From Paraescarpia echinospica (lineage: Eukaryota; Annelida; Polychaeta; Sabellida; Siboglinidae): a DNA stretch of 64,000 bases. The notes below the pieces were generated by a model. The model did not search any database and was not told the origin of the DNA. It saw only the letters and a list, made by a program, of their open reading frames with translations. The position numbers and the translations under genes are program-made. Shown in pieces: positions 46,427-57,179 of the stretch (position 1 is the first letter of the stretch; each line of letters opens with the position of its first letter). The DNA lies in NCBI GenBank assembly GCA_020002185.1, contig CM034543.1:28545185-28609184 (forward strand). The letters run 5' to 3'.

Positions 46427-47290
46427 TTGTTTATCCAATCTTCCAATATGATTGATAACAATTATTTCTTAGCGCAATTTGGTGGTCTAAAGAAAAATTA
46501 TCTCTATCACATATTAAAAACTTATGAAATGAATGAAGATGGGGATGTTGAACCATTTCAACATTCACCATACTTTGACGATGATAATTTAATAAACCAT
46601 TTAACGAACAAGCAAAGCAAATTTATCATGTCAAGTCTAAACTGTCAGAATTTAAATGCAAAAATTTACGAAATTAAAATAAAGCTAGAGACATTCAGAA
46701 GTAGTGGCTGTGAGATTAGTGCTTTATGTTTACACGAAACATGGCTCGATTAAGAGGCTGCCACTTCTTTATTTCAAATAGATGGATATACATTAATATG
46801 CCAAGGCAAAATCTGTAGTGCACACGCCGGCTTGGCAATCTATTTCAGCAACAAATACAATTACAAATGTGTAAATACCCATGCTAATATTGACACTTTG
46901 GAAAGTCAATTTATTGAAATAGCATCTTGTGCCATGAAGAAAAAATAATTCTTGGAAATATATGTGGGCCACCTAGATATATAATTGAAAACTACCGTAT
47001 ATTTACAGACGAATTTGCGTCAAATTTAGTTGATTTACAAAAATCTAAAAGTGAAATAATAATTGCAGAAGATTACAATATTGACTTGCTTAAAATTAAC
47101 GAAAAACGCACAATATGTGAAAGGTTTGATACAGTCGTTTCACATGGTTTCTTCCCTAAAATTACTACGCCCACACGACTTTCAGAATATCATGGAACAC
47201 TCGTTGATAATTTGTTATGCAATTTGTTAAAAGGATTTTTCAGATCCTCAGCTGATATTTTAGTGAGCAATATTTCTTATAATTTTCCGT
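46427..47290 (+). pseudogene. LINE endonuclease fragment
   Basis: Frame 46427-46753 ends with 'KFIMSSLNCQNLNAKIYEIK' and 'ISALCLHETWLD' before a stop; after it the coding continues ('FQIDGYTLICQGK', 'HAGLAIYFSNKYN', 'ESQFIEIA'). After a frameshift it resumes at 46927 with 'KIILGNICGPPRYIIENY', 'IIIAEDYNIDLLKI' (the catalytic Asp-Phe-Asn position reads DYN), 'FFPKITTPTRLS' and 'HGTLVDNLLCNL'. This is an apurinic-type endonuclease domain of a CR1/Nimb-like LINE, dead through stops and a frameshift. It may belong to the family of the 45-kb fragment but lies in the opposite orientation. Confidence 0.75.
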
Positions 47291-47294
47291 AGTT

Positions 47295-47560
47295 TTAAGT
47301 CTGGACTATGTCGAATTTCTGTTTTTGCAATTCAGTTTTCAAATGGACGACTTCTTTTTTAGTTGCTTCAGCTTCCGCTTTTAGATCAGCGATTATCTGC
47401 TTCGCAGTCCCCGTCACCGCAGCCGTCACTGAAGATGTAACACTTCTCACAACTATAGGTTGTACAGCCGCCACAACCTGCGACACAATGTCACCAATAG
47501 TGGTTGCGCTTGATAGTAATGATACATTTTCAATGTTTTTTAGAACGTGTTTTTGTTTGT
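47295..47560 (-). pseudogene. Coiled-coil fragment, possible LINE ORF1
   Basis: Minus-strand frame rich in Ala, Val, Thr, Lys and Glu: 'SQVVAAVQPIVVRSVTSSV', 'KQIIADLKAEAEATKK' and 'VVHLKTELQKQ'. A helical segment with heptads after a Val/Thr-rich stretch is typical of the start of LINE ORF1 proteins that trimerise. It abuts the endonuclease fragment head to head. Low certainty about origin. Confidence 0.4.
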
Positions 47561-47689
47561 ACCTTTGGTATCCTTGACGTTTGTGATTTGAATACCTCTT
47601 CAGTGGATTTTGCTATTGCACATCTTCGCAACTGTCAATCTTGATTCAAATTTTATGATTCATAGATGTGCAATTACGTGACTGGACGT

Positions 47690-47945
47690 CGTATTGAGAC
47701 GTAAACCGAGACGTTAACTCAGCCCGACTAGGCCGTATTGCAAATAAAGCTTGTTTTGAAACTGGAAGTTTTTTTTTCCAATTTGAAAATGCTCAGTGGT
47801 CGTACCTTCCAAATTGCGAACGTTGTTACGGGCTTACTAAACACAATTTGGTGGGGAGTATACCTTCAACATAGATAATATAGTCTTAAGACCACTGTGC
47901 TAAGTAATAAATGAAAAGCTATGAAAAGACTGCCTCCTTTTAAGT
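47690..47945 (+). repeat. Dispersed unclassified repeat, copy B (3' half)
   Basis: Matches 895-1135 and 53095-53330: TTAACTCAGCCCGACT, AAATAAAGCTTGTTTTGAAACTGG, then CAAATTGCGAACGTTGTTACGGGC. It ends in GACTGCCTCCTTTTAAG, which is the phrase tandemly amplified just after it. Confidence 0.8.
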
Positions 47946-48310
47946 AGTTATACATGAAGTACGTCAGGCTTAGGGGGTCGGTGTCTATGAACAGATTGCC
48001 TCCTTTTAAGTAGCTATCCACAAAGTACGTCAGGCTTAGGGGAGGGGGGATGTCGATGAAGAGACTGCCTCCTTTTAAGTAGCTATCCACGAAATACGTC
48101 AAGCTTAGGGGGTCGATGTCTATCGAGAGACTGCCTCCTTTTAAGTAGCTATCCATGAAGTACGTCAGGCTTAGAGGGTCGGTGTCTATAAACAGACTGC
48201 CTCCTTTTAAATAGCTATCCGTAAAGTACGTCAGGCTTAGGGGGTCGGTGTCTATGAACAGACTGCCTCCTTTTAAGTAGCTATCCATAAAGTACGTCAT
48301 CCTTAGGGGT
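47926..48310 (-). repeat. 66-bp tandem repeat grown from the end of the dispersed repeat
   Basis: Six units of 66 (one 69) bp starting TGCCTCCTTTTAAGTAG at 47931, 47997, 48066, 48132, 48198 and 48264. The unit is a multiple of three, so the minus strand has an open 22-residue repeat (e.g. YLKGGSLFIDTDPLSLT). Absence of stops in 22 codons is not strong evidence for coding, and there is no promoter, start or splice support. Confidence 0.85.
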
Positions 48311-48614
48311 CGGTGTCTATTGGCTGACGTGAAGTAGTGTTACACCGGGTAAGCTTTACGCAACGATTTTTGAAATGTTGGCTCGTCGAGCTTTCGATAT
48401 GAGACTGATAAAGAACTAATTGTTCATCCAGTTTGGGGGTAGAAGTTATAACTATTCCATCGAACAGCCTGCAATGTGCTGTTGTTTTTATTACATTTAT
48501 AGACTTGTATTTTACGTGAAAACCAAAAATAAATACAAACATGCAATACATATATTTATTATTATGGATATATACATCATAGGGGAAGGGTCATTGGTAA
48601 AACGAACTTAATTT

Positions 48615-48850
48615 TAGTACATGCCAGCGTACGTGTATACATGCCAGCGTACGTGTGTACGTGACAGCGTACGTGTGGACATGCCAGCGTACGTGTGTAC
48701 GTGCCAGCGCACGTGTGTACATGCCAGCGTACGTGTGTACATGCCAGCGTACGTGTGTACGTGACAGCGTACGTGTGTACATGCCAGCGTACGTGTGTAC
48801 GTGCCAACGTATGTGTGTACATGCCAGCGTACGTATGTACATGCCAGTGC
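48615..48850 (+). repeat. 20-bp minisatellite
   Basis: About 12 units of ACATGCCAGCGTACGTGTGT with few variants. Each unit contains a GTACGT/ACGTGTGT stretch. Open frames on both strands follow from it. Confidence 0.95.
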
Positions 48851-49610
48851 TACGAAGTGTGTCAATGATGTGGGGTCTCAAAACATCCACAAATAACATG
48901 ATGTATTTTATGGATGGCCCCTAAATGGCTAAATTAGCTTCAACATGCTCATAACCTTATAAATCGAAACACAAAAATCTTGAAAAAGTTGCCGCTATCT
49001 TGGTTTTTTAGGCGTCTGATCGATTGGATTTTAAGAATAACGCAATGAGATTATTTTATGCCACATGTTCGAATGACCATTTGGACGATTCTCCCCAGGC
49101 CGTACTGTGTGTTGTTAACTGTGTCCTACTTACACGCTCGCACGCAGGCATATTCGCACGCACACTCAATCGCGTGCACGCAACGTATCCTAGGATAGAG
49201 CATATTAAATATTATATGTCTAATACGGACAGTGTAATCTACCAATGAAACGATATCCAGATAGATGCAATCCGCGGATTACATTTCTCACGATTTACGT
49301 TACTTGGTTTTTTCTAGCTGCATAACGTAATGTAGTGACGCCTGGCTGGACCATCACTATCATTCTAACTATGAGTGGTCTCGCTTGTAGCAGGACTTTG
49401 GTACGTCTTGTGAGTTGTCGACACACCTCTAACTATGTCCTCGCTGTGATTATATCAATGAGCCATGTCGTGGGAAAACTCGGAGTATGTCTACGGCGAC
49501 AGGGTAAGTAAACCAGTCGGCTGATTTATATAAAACGTGGCGGTCTGTCCAATATCGTTAGGAGTGTTGTATGCATCAATAAATTGTTGATATTTTGCTT
49601 TTCTGCAATC
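48851..49610. other. Spacer
   Basis: No gene or repeat recognised beyond short A+T runs. Confidence 0.55.
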
Positions 49611-49613
49611 TAA

Positions 49614-49865
49614 AAGCCGGAATACACTGGCATTTTCGCCCGACCAGACCGGACCAGACCAGGACATACCAAACCAGACTCCCTGTACTGCAGTGTGTCC
49701 ACTACACCGACTTACACCGACCTACACCGACTGAGCCATACTCGAAGCCAACGTGTCGCCATAATCATGTAAACTTGACAACTTTCCACTACGTCGATAG
49801 TAGTCGGGGCTAGTCGGTGTCGGTGTCGGTCTGACGTGGTTTGGTCTGGTCGACGAAAAGTGCCT
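49614..49865. mobile_element. Foldback element with GACCAGACC arms
   Basis: The left arm reads CATTTTCGCCCGACCAGACC, then GGACCAGACC and CACCGACCTACACCGACT. The reverse complement of the right arm reads CACTTTTCGTCGACCAGACC, then CGACACCGACACCGACT. The arms (~110 bp each, imperfect) surround ~40 bp that resembles neither arm. Typical of a non-autonomous DNA transposon. Confidence 0.6.
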
Positions 49866-50060
49866 CGTAGCAAACAGAAGTCTCACTTCAGCTTGGATAT
49901 CAGCCTCATCCGATAAGTCAACACAACTTACATGTCTAAGGTATTTGTGATGGCGAAGTTTAATTTCTTTCTTGGTGAGATCATTTCCCTGGCAAGATTT
50001 GCATGCCAAGAGTCTGAATACATGGCCAGGATTTACCGGCATTACACCGAACGTTGTGCA
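49866..50060 (-). CDS. Unassigned open segment with a good splice donor
   Basis: Reads 'HVFRLLACKSCQGNDLTKK' and 'IKLRHHKYLRH', then a strong donor CAT|GTAAGT at 49931. No convincing acceptor upstream and no known domain. May be a host exon beside the foldback element or chance. Confidence 0.2.
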
Positions 50061-50582
50061 AGCATAATAGCGAATATTTGCAAAATAATACCGAATAAAT
50101 ACTGCAGTCCTTTGGCTGAATGAACACACATAAGTAAATAATATGCTTTTAGTAGGTAATTAATCATCAATGTACAAAGACTGCAGCCAACAGATGGTCC
50201 ATATAAACTATAACAAGTAAAGGGGATAACTCCCACCTTGCCTTACACTAGGTACGCCAGTCCGAGTGCGTAGTTCTATTATTGTCTTCAATACCCGGCA
50301 CAATAACATAACTGATGATTACGTTTGGTATATATACACAACCATGCACCAGAATAAACGACACAGCGATAGAGAATAGTACGACGGGTTGTGAAACCGC
50401 AACCTCGATATGTGCTGCGGTAAGCCAAAGTGCATCCAGACTTGGTGAATTATTGCACCTACTTATAATCGAGTCATAAAGAAACGCTTTTGTGGCCAGT
50501 ATTTCAACACAGTATATGACCGAATGCATGAACGCATCACACGTTTGCTATGGATAGCAGTCTTACCTTGTAAAATGATTGT
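50061..50582. other. Spacer
   Basis: No supported feature. A 93-codon minus frame (50529-50248) lacks family resemblance. Confidence 0.5.
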
Positions 50583-50779
50583 CATATCGCTAACGTCTAA
50601 AACTTTTATTTTTTTATTTTGAATATGTGTCTGTAATGCGCAAATGCCAGCACGTACATGACCATGGATTTATTTACCGGCATTACAATCAAAGTCGTAC
50701 ACATATCCTTAAATAAAAACGGAAACGTTCAGTTTATAAAGTTCAACTTTCGTTCATTATCTATTTGCTTCAATATCAT

Positions 50780-52078
50780 GTAGATGTAGTTTGTCCCAGT
50801 GTATAACTTGTGTATGGATGTACTTTGTCCCAGTGTGTAACTTGTGTATGGATGTAGTGTGTCCGAGTATATAACTTGTGTATGGATGTAGTGTGTCCCA
50901 GTGTATAAGTTGTGTATGGATGTAGTGTGTCCCAGTGTATAACTTGTGTATGGATGTAGTGTGTCCCAGTGTATAACTTGTGTATGGATGTAGTTTGTCC
51001 CAGTGTATAACTTGTGTACGGATGGAGTGTGTCCCAGTGTATAACTTGTGTATGGATGCAGTGTGTCCCAATGTATAACTCGTGTATGGGTGTAGTGTGT
51101 CCCCGTGTGTAACTTGTGTATGGATGTAGTGTGTCCCAGTGTATACCTTGTGTATGGATGCAGTGTGTCTCAGTGTATAACTTGTGTATGTATGTAGTGT
51201 GTCCCAGTGTATAACTTGTGTGTGGATGCAGTGTGTTCCAGTGTATAACTTATGTATGGATGTAGTGTGTCCCAGTGTATAACTTGTGTATGGATGCAGT
51301 GTGTCCCAGTGTATACCTTGTGTATGGATGCAGTGTGTCCCAGTGTATAACTTGTGTATGGATGTAGTGTGTCCCAGTGTGTACCTTGTGTATGGATGTA
51401 GTGGGTCCCAGTGTATAACTTGTGTATGGATGTAGCGTATCCCAGTGTATAACTTGTGTATGGATGCTGTGTGTCCCAGTGTATAACTTGTGTATGGATG
51501 CAGTGTGTCCCAGTGTATAACTTGTGTATGGATGCAGTGTGTCCCAGTGTATAACTTGTGTATGGATGCAGTGTGTCCCAGTGTATAACTTGTGTATGGA
51601 TGCAGTGTGTCCCAGTGTATAACTTGTGTATGGATGCAGTGTGTCCCAGTGTATAACTTATGTATGGATGTAGTGTGTCCCAGTGTATACCTTGTGTATG
51701 GATGCAGTGTGTCCCAGTGTATAACTTGTGTATGGATGTAGTGTGTCCCAGTGTGTACCTTGTGTATGGATGTAGTGGGTCCCAGTGTATAACTTGTGTA
51801 TGGATGTAGCGTATCCCAGTGTATAACTTGTGTATGGATGCTGTGTGTCCCAGTGTATAACTTGTGTATGGATGCAGTGTGTCCCAGTGTATAACTTGTG
51901 TATGGATGCAGTGTGTCCCAGTGTATAACTTGTGTATGGATGCAGTGTGTCCCAGTGTATAACTTGTGTATGGATGCAGTGTGTCCCAGTGTATAACTTG
52001 TGTATGGATGCAGTGTGTCCCAGTGTATAACTTGTGTATGGATGCAGTGTGTCCCAGTGTATAACTTGAGTGTGGATG
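50780..52078 (-). repeat. 34-bp tandem array, copy 1, with 374-bp higher-order repeat
   Basis: About 38 units of GTGTCCCAGTGTATAACTTG plus TGTATGGATGCAGT. Variant units recur in the same order at 51311 and 51685, exactly 374 bp (11 units) apart, so 11-unit blocks were duplicated. Because 34 is one more than a multiple of three, each minus-strand frame runs through all three phases and shows a 34-residue super-repeat (..HTQVIHWDTLHPYTSYTLGH..). The unit lacks stops in all three minus frames, which can happen by chance in about one in five random 34-mers. I therefore treat the 454-codon frame as non-coding. Confidence 0.95.
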
Positions 52079-52619
52079 TTGATGTCCATGGTTTAATCAT
52101 TATGCTCAAGAATTTCCTCAAAGTTATTATATACCAGCTGGTCCATTTCTGGTTTGTTTGTTTGTTTCGATAACAAAATTAGTTTATTGGTAATCCACAC
52201 AGATTCTAAAGCGGTTCACACATTTTGAAAAGAGACGTTGCCATTAAAACCTTCCTACCGCTTTGCGGTGCCACCGTTGCACCATTAGCGGAAGTTACCT
52301 ATGGCAGTACCCGAATGAGTTATCACAAAGCATTTAAATAACCTAAATAACCAAGCAGCGTCACTCAACGATGCGCCATTTTGATTTTGAACTGGTAGCG
52401 TATACAATATATAGTGACGCCTGTTATTCTTTCTCCAAAATCTACACGTGCCCCGATCTCTCTAAGATGCAGCTCGTCGCCGTAACTTCCGCTTATCATA
52501 ACGTGAACGGGGGCATTTTTCAAAAGGGTCTAGAGGGCACGGTTGCATGGGCCCATTATAAAAGGTATGCGGCCTTATGTCTGGGGGGAACGTGCCCCCC
52601 AGGTCCTCTGGATCCGCCT

Positions 52620-53330
52620 ATGTTCTAAATCTTCGGTGTTCATTTTTTTGATTTTTTGATGGCTTGACGGAACATTTGTTAGATAATAGTTCACGTGATG
52701 TATATATCAATTTCATCGGTGCATCGATAGTTCGATGTATTGGTACACACCTACCGGTAATGGTCTAACTCCAGCTTGTCAAACAGGTGTTATCAATAGT
52801 GTAGTATGTCAAAATCGATACACGTTTTCGGACATTATGGCGCGTTTCCAAAGGCTATGATATATGACAGTGTTTGTCTGCCTTAACGTCGTACGCCTAG
52901 CGTCATGACGACGATATACGACGCGTCAAACCGAGGGGACATCCCAAAAGTATGTCTCGTTCTCTTTGGACGTTGCAAAAGGAGTCAGTCTGTTCCCCTA
53001 CCCTAAATTAGCCAGCGTATTAATTTGTAATAGGAAGTATGCCCGTTGAACGTGGGAAATGGGAAATTGTTGAACATCACTGTAACGTATTGCGGCTAAC
53101 TCAGCCCGACTCGGCATTATTGTCACTAAAGCTTCTTTTGAAACTGGATGTTTCGTTTAACCTTTGGACATGCTCCGGGGGCGTATCTTCCAAATTGCGA
53201 ACGTTGTTACGGGCTTACTAAACACAATTTGGCGGACAGTATACATTCAGCATAATTATTGTAGTCGTAAGAACATTATATGAATTAACACATTAAAAAC
53301 TAGGAACAGACTGCCTCCTTGTAAGACCCC
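52620..53330 (+). repeat. Dispersed unclassified repeat, copy C
   Basis: Same two-block order as copy A: GGCTTGACGGAACATTTGTTAG.. GTTCACGTGATG, then TCAGCCCGACTCGGC.. TTACTAAACACAATTT.. GACTGCCTCCTT. It is longer between the blocks than copy A. The 85-codon frame at 52371-52628 just upstream has no recognised domain. Confidence 0.75.
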
Positions 53331-53769
53331 CCACCCCGTTTAGCGTTTCATAGTGCATGCCTATATACCCACCCTAATACAGCTTATAAAACGTTAGTGG
53401 TTAGAAAGATCCACCGGAAAAACCAAAAGACATACATGTATATATTTGTTGTTGCATGTCTTTATTCAATCGTAGTTCACATGTAGAGTATGTATGTTTG
53501 GTTAGTAAACAAATCTGTTTTTAGTTATAAACATATTTGTTGGCAAGTCACAATCTGTCAATTCAAGTCAATGACCTGCACGTTTGACTTAGTCAAGTCT
53601 TACGATTTGACGAACATCAGAAGAGGCATTCATGAATTTAAATAAAATATAGCCTAAGTTGTAAACAATACGCTCTTTAATTATCATGTTCTTCGTATAC
53701 GTTATAATTTTAATTAAAATAAATCCTTACGCTAAAGCTATTTTAAATTATTCCATGCATGGCCTTTAC

Positions 53770-53868
<99 letters not shown>

Positions 53869-54692
53869 AACAAACACACACATGCGCGTGCGTTTTGCGT
53901 ACAGGTGTGTAAATGCCATGTATGGGATCAACGGGAATAGCTTTAGTGTAAGGATTTCGTTTAATTAAAACTAGTGTGTGCATAACAATATTTACTGGTC
54001 TATACTTCTCTGGTAGCCACCTCATCTGTGTCTTGCTTTTGTTTTGAATTATGTTGCATAATAAGTGCGTAAGGAAATAACTGTACTTAAATTTTCTGTA
54101 ATAATCGATACCTGGAGATCACCAATACTCTCCCCTTAAGTACTTGGCGGATGTCCCCTATCCTAGTTGCAGCCATGCGGGGGAGGGGGCCATCTATCAT
54201 GCAAACACCACAGCGTGAAATATAATATTCACGTGGAGAGATGACGGTCGTCCCTAGCTCAGATTAACTACGCTCAGTCGATAACTAATGTTCCGTAGCA
54301 AGTTAGCAGTGACTTTACGTAGCAGTCACTTCGCTCCGGTCTGTTCTGACTGCAACTAGGGCGGCAAGCCATCTGTCAACACGCAGGATACGATACCGGA
54401 TCGACGATCAGTAAGTCATGTAATGTCCACATATTGTCATGTAGTACTCTTTCGCCTTCCTACCAATGATAATTATCGTAGCGTGGAACTCCCTGTCAGA
54501 TGATGTTGTCGTGGCCGAGGCAGTGGACGTGGTCCGCCGCTGACGCCGAGAGACCTGTTATAGTGAACGAGACTTGTAAATAGTATAAGTAGTTAGCGCA
54601 TGTACATAGGACACAGGACCGGTCACGTTGTCACTTCGGCGCAATATCATCTGACTGTGCCGAGTGTCTATATCAAGAACACCTTCTAAATG
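53331..54692. other. Spacer with a long CA microsatellite
   Basis: (CA)n of about 90 bases at ~53776-53866 followed by AAAC/CACA repeats. Otherwise no gene. The His/Thr and Val/Cys frames come from the microsatellite. Confidence 0.8.
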
Positions 54693-55030
54693 AGACGCTG
54701 AAATTGTTTTATTTATATACGGGTGATTATTTTAACTTGGCAGCATTTGTGGAAAAGCATTGCATTCTTTGGTTGACGACTTGAACGTTGTGCTTGTATG
54801 GGTGTGTCTGACCATTTCCAATGTGTCGGTGACATGTTCATCTTATTGGGCATGTCTGACATTTCAGAGTAACACTACTCCGAACAAATAAATCAAAGAT
54901 AATATTATATTACGTACTGTGAATAATTTATTTCCCCAAACAGATTGACTTAATTTCAATATTTTACGAAAATGTGTTGCTGTGAAATGTCAGGAAATGA
55001 CGTCACGGATGGTCCAACCGGTGTTCTTCT

Positions 55031-55250
55031 GTGCGTGTGGCCTTTAATAGTTTACATTGCATTGTAAACAAAACTACGAAACTCTACGATCTCCTTCGCT
55101 GCGAACGCTTTTGTTCCTACCGGTTTGACAGACTCACGCGTGTTGATTGCCATTTCACTGTGTGGTCAGCCGTTCTATGGAACCAGTTAAGACCTCTCAG
55201 GACAGCGAAGTCATTACAAGTGTTTGAAACACTTTAAAACGCACCTTTTT
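55031..55250 (+). pseudogene. L2-like LINE C-terminal fragment in unit 1
   Basis: 'LTRVDCHFTVWSAVLWNQL' and 'RTAKSLQVFETL' match, with changes, the LINE end at 57236-57493 ('FAVCSAVLWNNF', 'RTATSLQVFKTLLKTHLF'). A frameshift or stop follows FETL, then the SINE head begins. Repeated at 56100-56319. Confidence 0.65.
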
Positions 55251-55326
55251 GTGCAGCGCAGTGGTGCAGTGGCTAGAGGTTCGGACTCTCAACCGAGAGA
55301 ACCCTGGTTCGAATTCTGTGCTGCGG
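55251..55326 (+). other. tRNA-derived SINE head, unit 1
   Basis: Contains an A-box-like TGGCTAGAGG and a B box GGTTCGAATTC about 35 bases later, inside a tRNA-like layout with potential acceptor pairing between GCAGCGC and GTGCTGC. T-arm pairing is poor, so it is a SINE head and not a functional tRNA gene. No clear poly-A tail. Confidence 0.6.
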
Positions 55327-56099
55327 TGTCGAACCTTGGGCATACGATTGGTACGATCGAATTTTATTTACCGTGTTGGTGGATCATCCGTGCAACTCGT
55401 CATCGGCATTTGAACAAACTAACTGTCGGCTCCTGCTACCTAGATGGTTATGTCATCGAATGATTATAAATCATATTTAAGATACGAAACATGTTTTATA
55501 ATGGAAACAATATAAAGACAATTATACAAAAGTTGTTGCAAATTGTTTGTTCGTTGAATGTCAACTGACGGAGATTTTACTCTCCGCGATGGAGATATAT
55601 CGACTATATATTAGAGACGGAGACTCCTTAAGAATGACAGATATTTAAAATGTTAACATCTAAGAGAAAGTGCAAGACCTAAACGAACAAAACGAACTGT
55701 TCTCAGTGAAACCGTTTTAGGAATCAATCATCATTAACATTTTCCTATTCCTAAGACGACAAGACGCTGAAATTGTTTTATTTATATACGGGTGATTATT
55801 TTAACTTGGCAGCATTTGTGGAAAAGCATTGCATTCTTTGGTTGACGACTTGAACGTTGTGCTTGTATGGGTGTGTCTGACCATTTCCAATGTGTCGGTG
55901 ACATGTTCATCTTATTGGGCATGTCTGACATTTCAGAGTAACACTACTCCGAACAAATAAATCAAAGATAATATTATATTACGTACTGTGAATAATTTAT
56001 TTCCCCAAACAGATTGACTTAATTTCAATATTTTACGAAAATGTGTTGCTGTGAAATGTCAGGAAATGACGTCACGGATGGTCCAACCGGTGTTCTTCT

Positions 56100-56319
56100 G
56101 TGCGTGTGGCCTTTAATAGTTTACATTGCATTGTAAACAAAACTACGAAACTCTACGATCTCCTTCGCTGCGAACGCTTTTGTTCCTACCGGTTTGACAG
56201 ACTCACGCGTGTTGATTGCCATTTCACTGTGTGGTCAGCCGTTCTATGGAACCAGTTAAGACCTCTCAGGACAGCGAAGTCATTACAAGTGTTTGAAACA
56301 CTTTAAAACGCACCTTTTT
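56100..56319 (+). pseudogene. L2-like LINE C-terminal fragment in unit 2
   Basis: Same as 55031-55250, shifted by 1069 bases, with identical translation. Confidence 0.65.
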
Positions 56320-56395
56320 GTGCAGCGCAGTGGTGCAGTGGCTAGAGGTTCGGACTCTCAACCGAGAGAACCCTGGTTCGAATTCTGTGCTGCGG
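56320..56395 (+). other. tRNA-derived SINE head, unit 2
   Basis: Same as 55251-55326, shifted by 1069 bases. Confidence 0.6.
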
Positions 56396-57179
56396 TGTCG
56401 AACCTTGGGCATACGATTGGTACGATCGAATTTTATTTACCGTGTTGGTGGATCATCCGTGCAACTCGTCATCGGCATTTGAACAAACTAACTGTCGGCT
56501 CCTGCTACCTAGATGGTTATGTCATCGAATGATTATAAATCATATTTAAGATACGAAACATGTTTTATAATGGAAACAATATAAAGACAATTATACAAAA
56601 GTTGTTGCAAATTGTTTGTTCGTTGAATGTCAACTGACGGAGATTTTACTCTCCGCGATGGAGATATATCGACTATATATTAGAGACGGAGACTCCTTAA
56701 GAATGACAGATATTTAAAATGTTAACATCTAAGAGAAAGTGCAAGACCTAAACGAACAAAACGAACTGTTCTCAGTGAAACCGTTTTAGGAATGAATCAT
56801 CATTAACATTTTCCTATTCCTAAGACGACAGGAACTGTTTGCTTACAGAAAATGTCTGGTCATCAAATATTTCGTCGGACCCGTAACCTTTTTTCAGACT
56901 ATAGGCCCGTGTGGCCTTTAATAGTGTAATCTTTATGTTGCACTCTGGTTGGCGGCACGTCCAAGATAATGGCCGATGGCTATGTCCGGCGCAACAACAT
57001 CACCCTGACCGTAGTATATAACGCTCTATATCGCCTACAGGAACATTTCTTTGGACATGTCACGGGCCACCATTGAAGCCAGACGGATAGAACTTGCAGA
57101 AAGGAGCATGACAACGACGGTGTCCTGTATGATGGAATAGCACACGGCAGTGTGCGTACGACCGGGAGTTCTTGCGAAG

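Larger units (their letters stand above)
50583..53330 (+). repeat. Segmental duplication, copy 1
   Basis: From CATATCGCTAACGTC onward it matches 61052-64000 base for base except within the 34-bp array and at a few single bases (e.g. 52838 G versus 63598 A; 53092 G versus 63852 A). The offset is 10469 before the array and 10760 after it, so copy 2 has 291 bp more array. The match runs to the end of the window, so the duplicated length is at least ~2.65 kb. Confidence 0.95.
54693..55761 (+). repeat. 1069-bp direct duplication, unit 1
   Basis: Starts AGACGCTGAAATTG and is followed directly by a second copy at 55762. The two differ at almost no positions that I can see (e.g. AGGAATC versus AGGAATG near the end). 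Each unit holds a LINE fragment and a SINE head. Confidence 0.97.
55762..56830 (+). repeat. 1069-bp direct duplication, unit 2
   Basis: Second copy of the unit, ending TAAGACGACA before GGAACTGTTTGC. The short terminal phrase AAGACGAC/AAGACGCT at the junction may have mediated unequal exchange. Near-identity means very recent duplication or an assembly duplicate. Confidence 0.97.

Noticed and set aside
47866..48300. 144-codon minus-strand frame with 22-residue repeat
   Set aside because: The 66-bp unit is a multiple of three, so one frame repeats. A stop-free 22-codon unit is likely by chance, and the array derives from the terminus of a non-coding dispersed repeat.
50757..52121. 454-codon minus-strand frame (and the 551-codon frame at 61226-62881)
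   Set aside because: The frame lies in a 34-bp tandem array whose unit happens to lack stops in all three minus frames. The period is not a multiple of three, so all frames give the same shifted protein. There is no start context, splice site or domain.
52371..52628. 85-codon plus-strand frame, identical at 63131-63388
   Set aside because: It is identical only because the whole segment is duplicated. There is no domain, no splice support and no independent conservation.
55251..55326. Functional tRNA gene
   Set aside because: A and B boxes are present, but T-arm and anticodon-arm pairing are poor and no consistent anticodon can be assigned. A tRNA-derived SINE head fits better.
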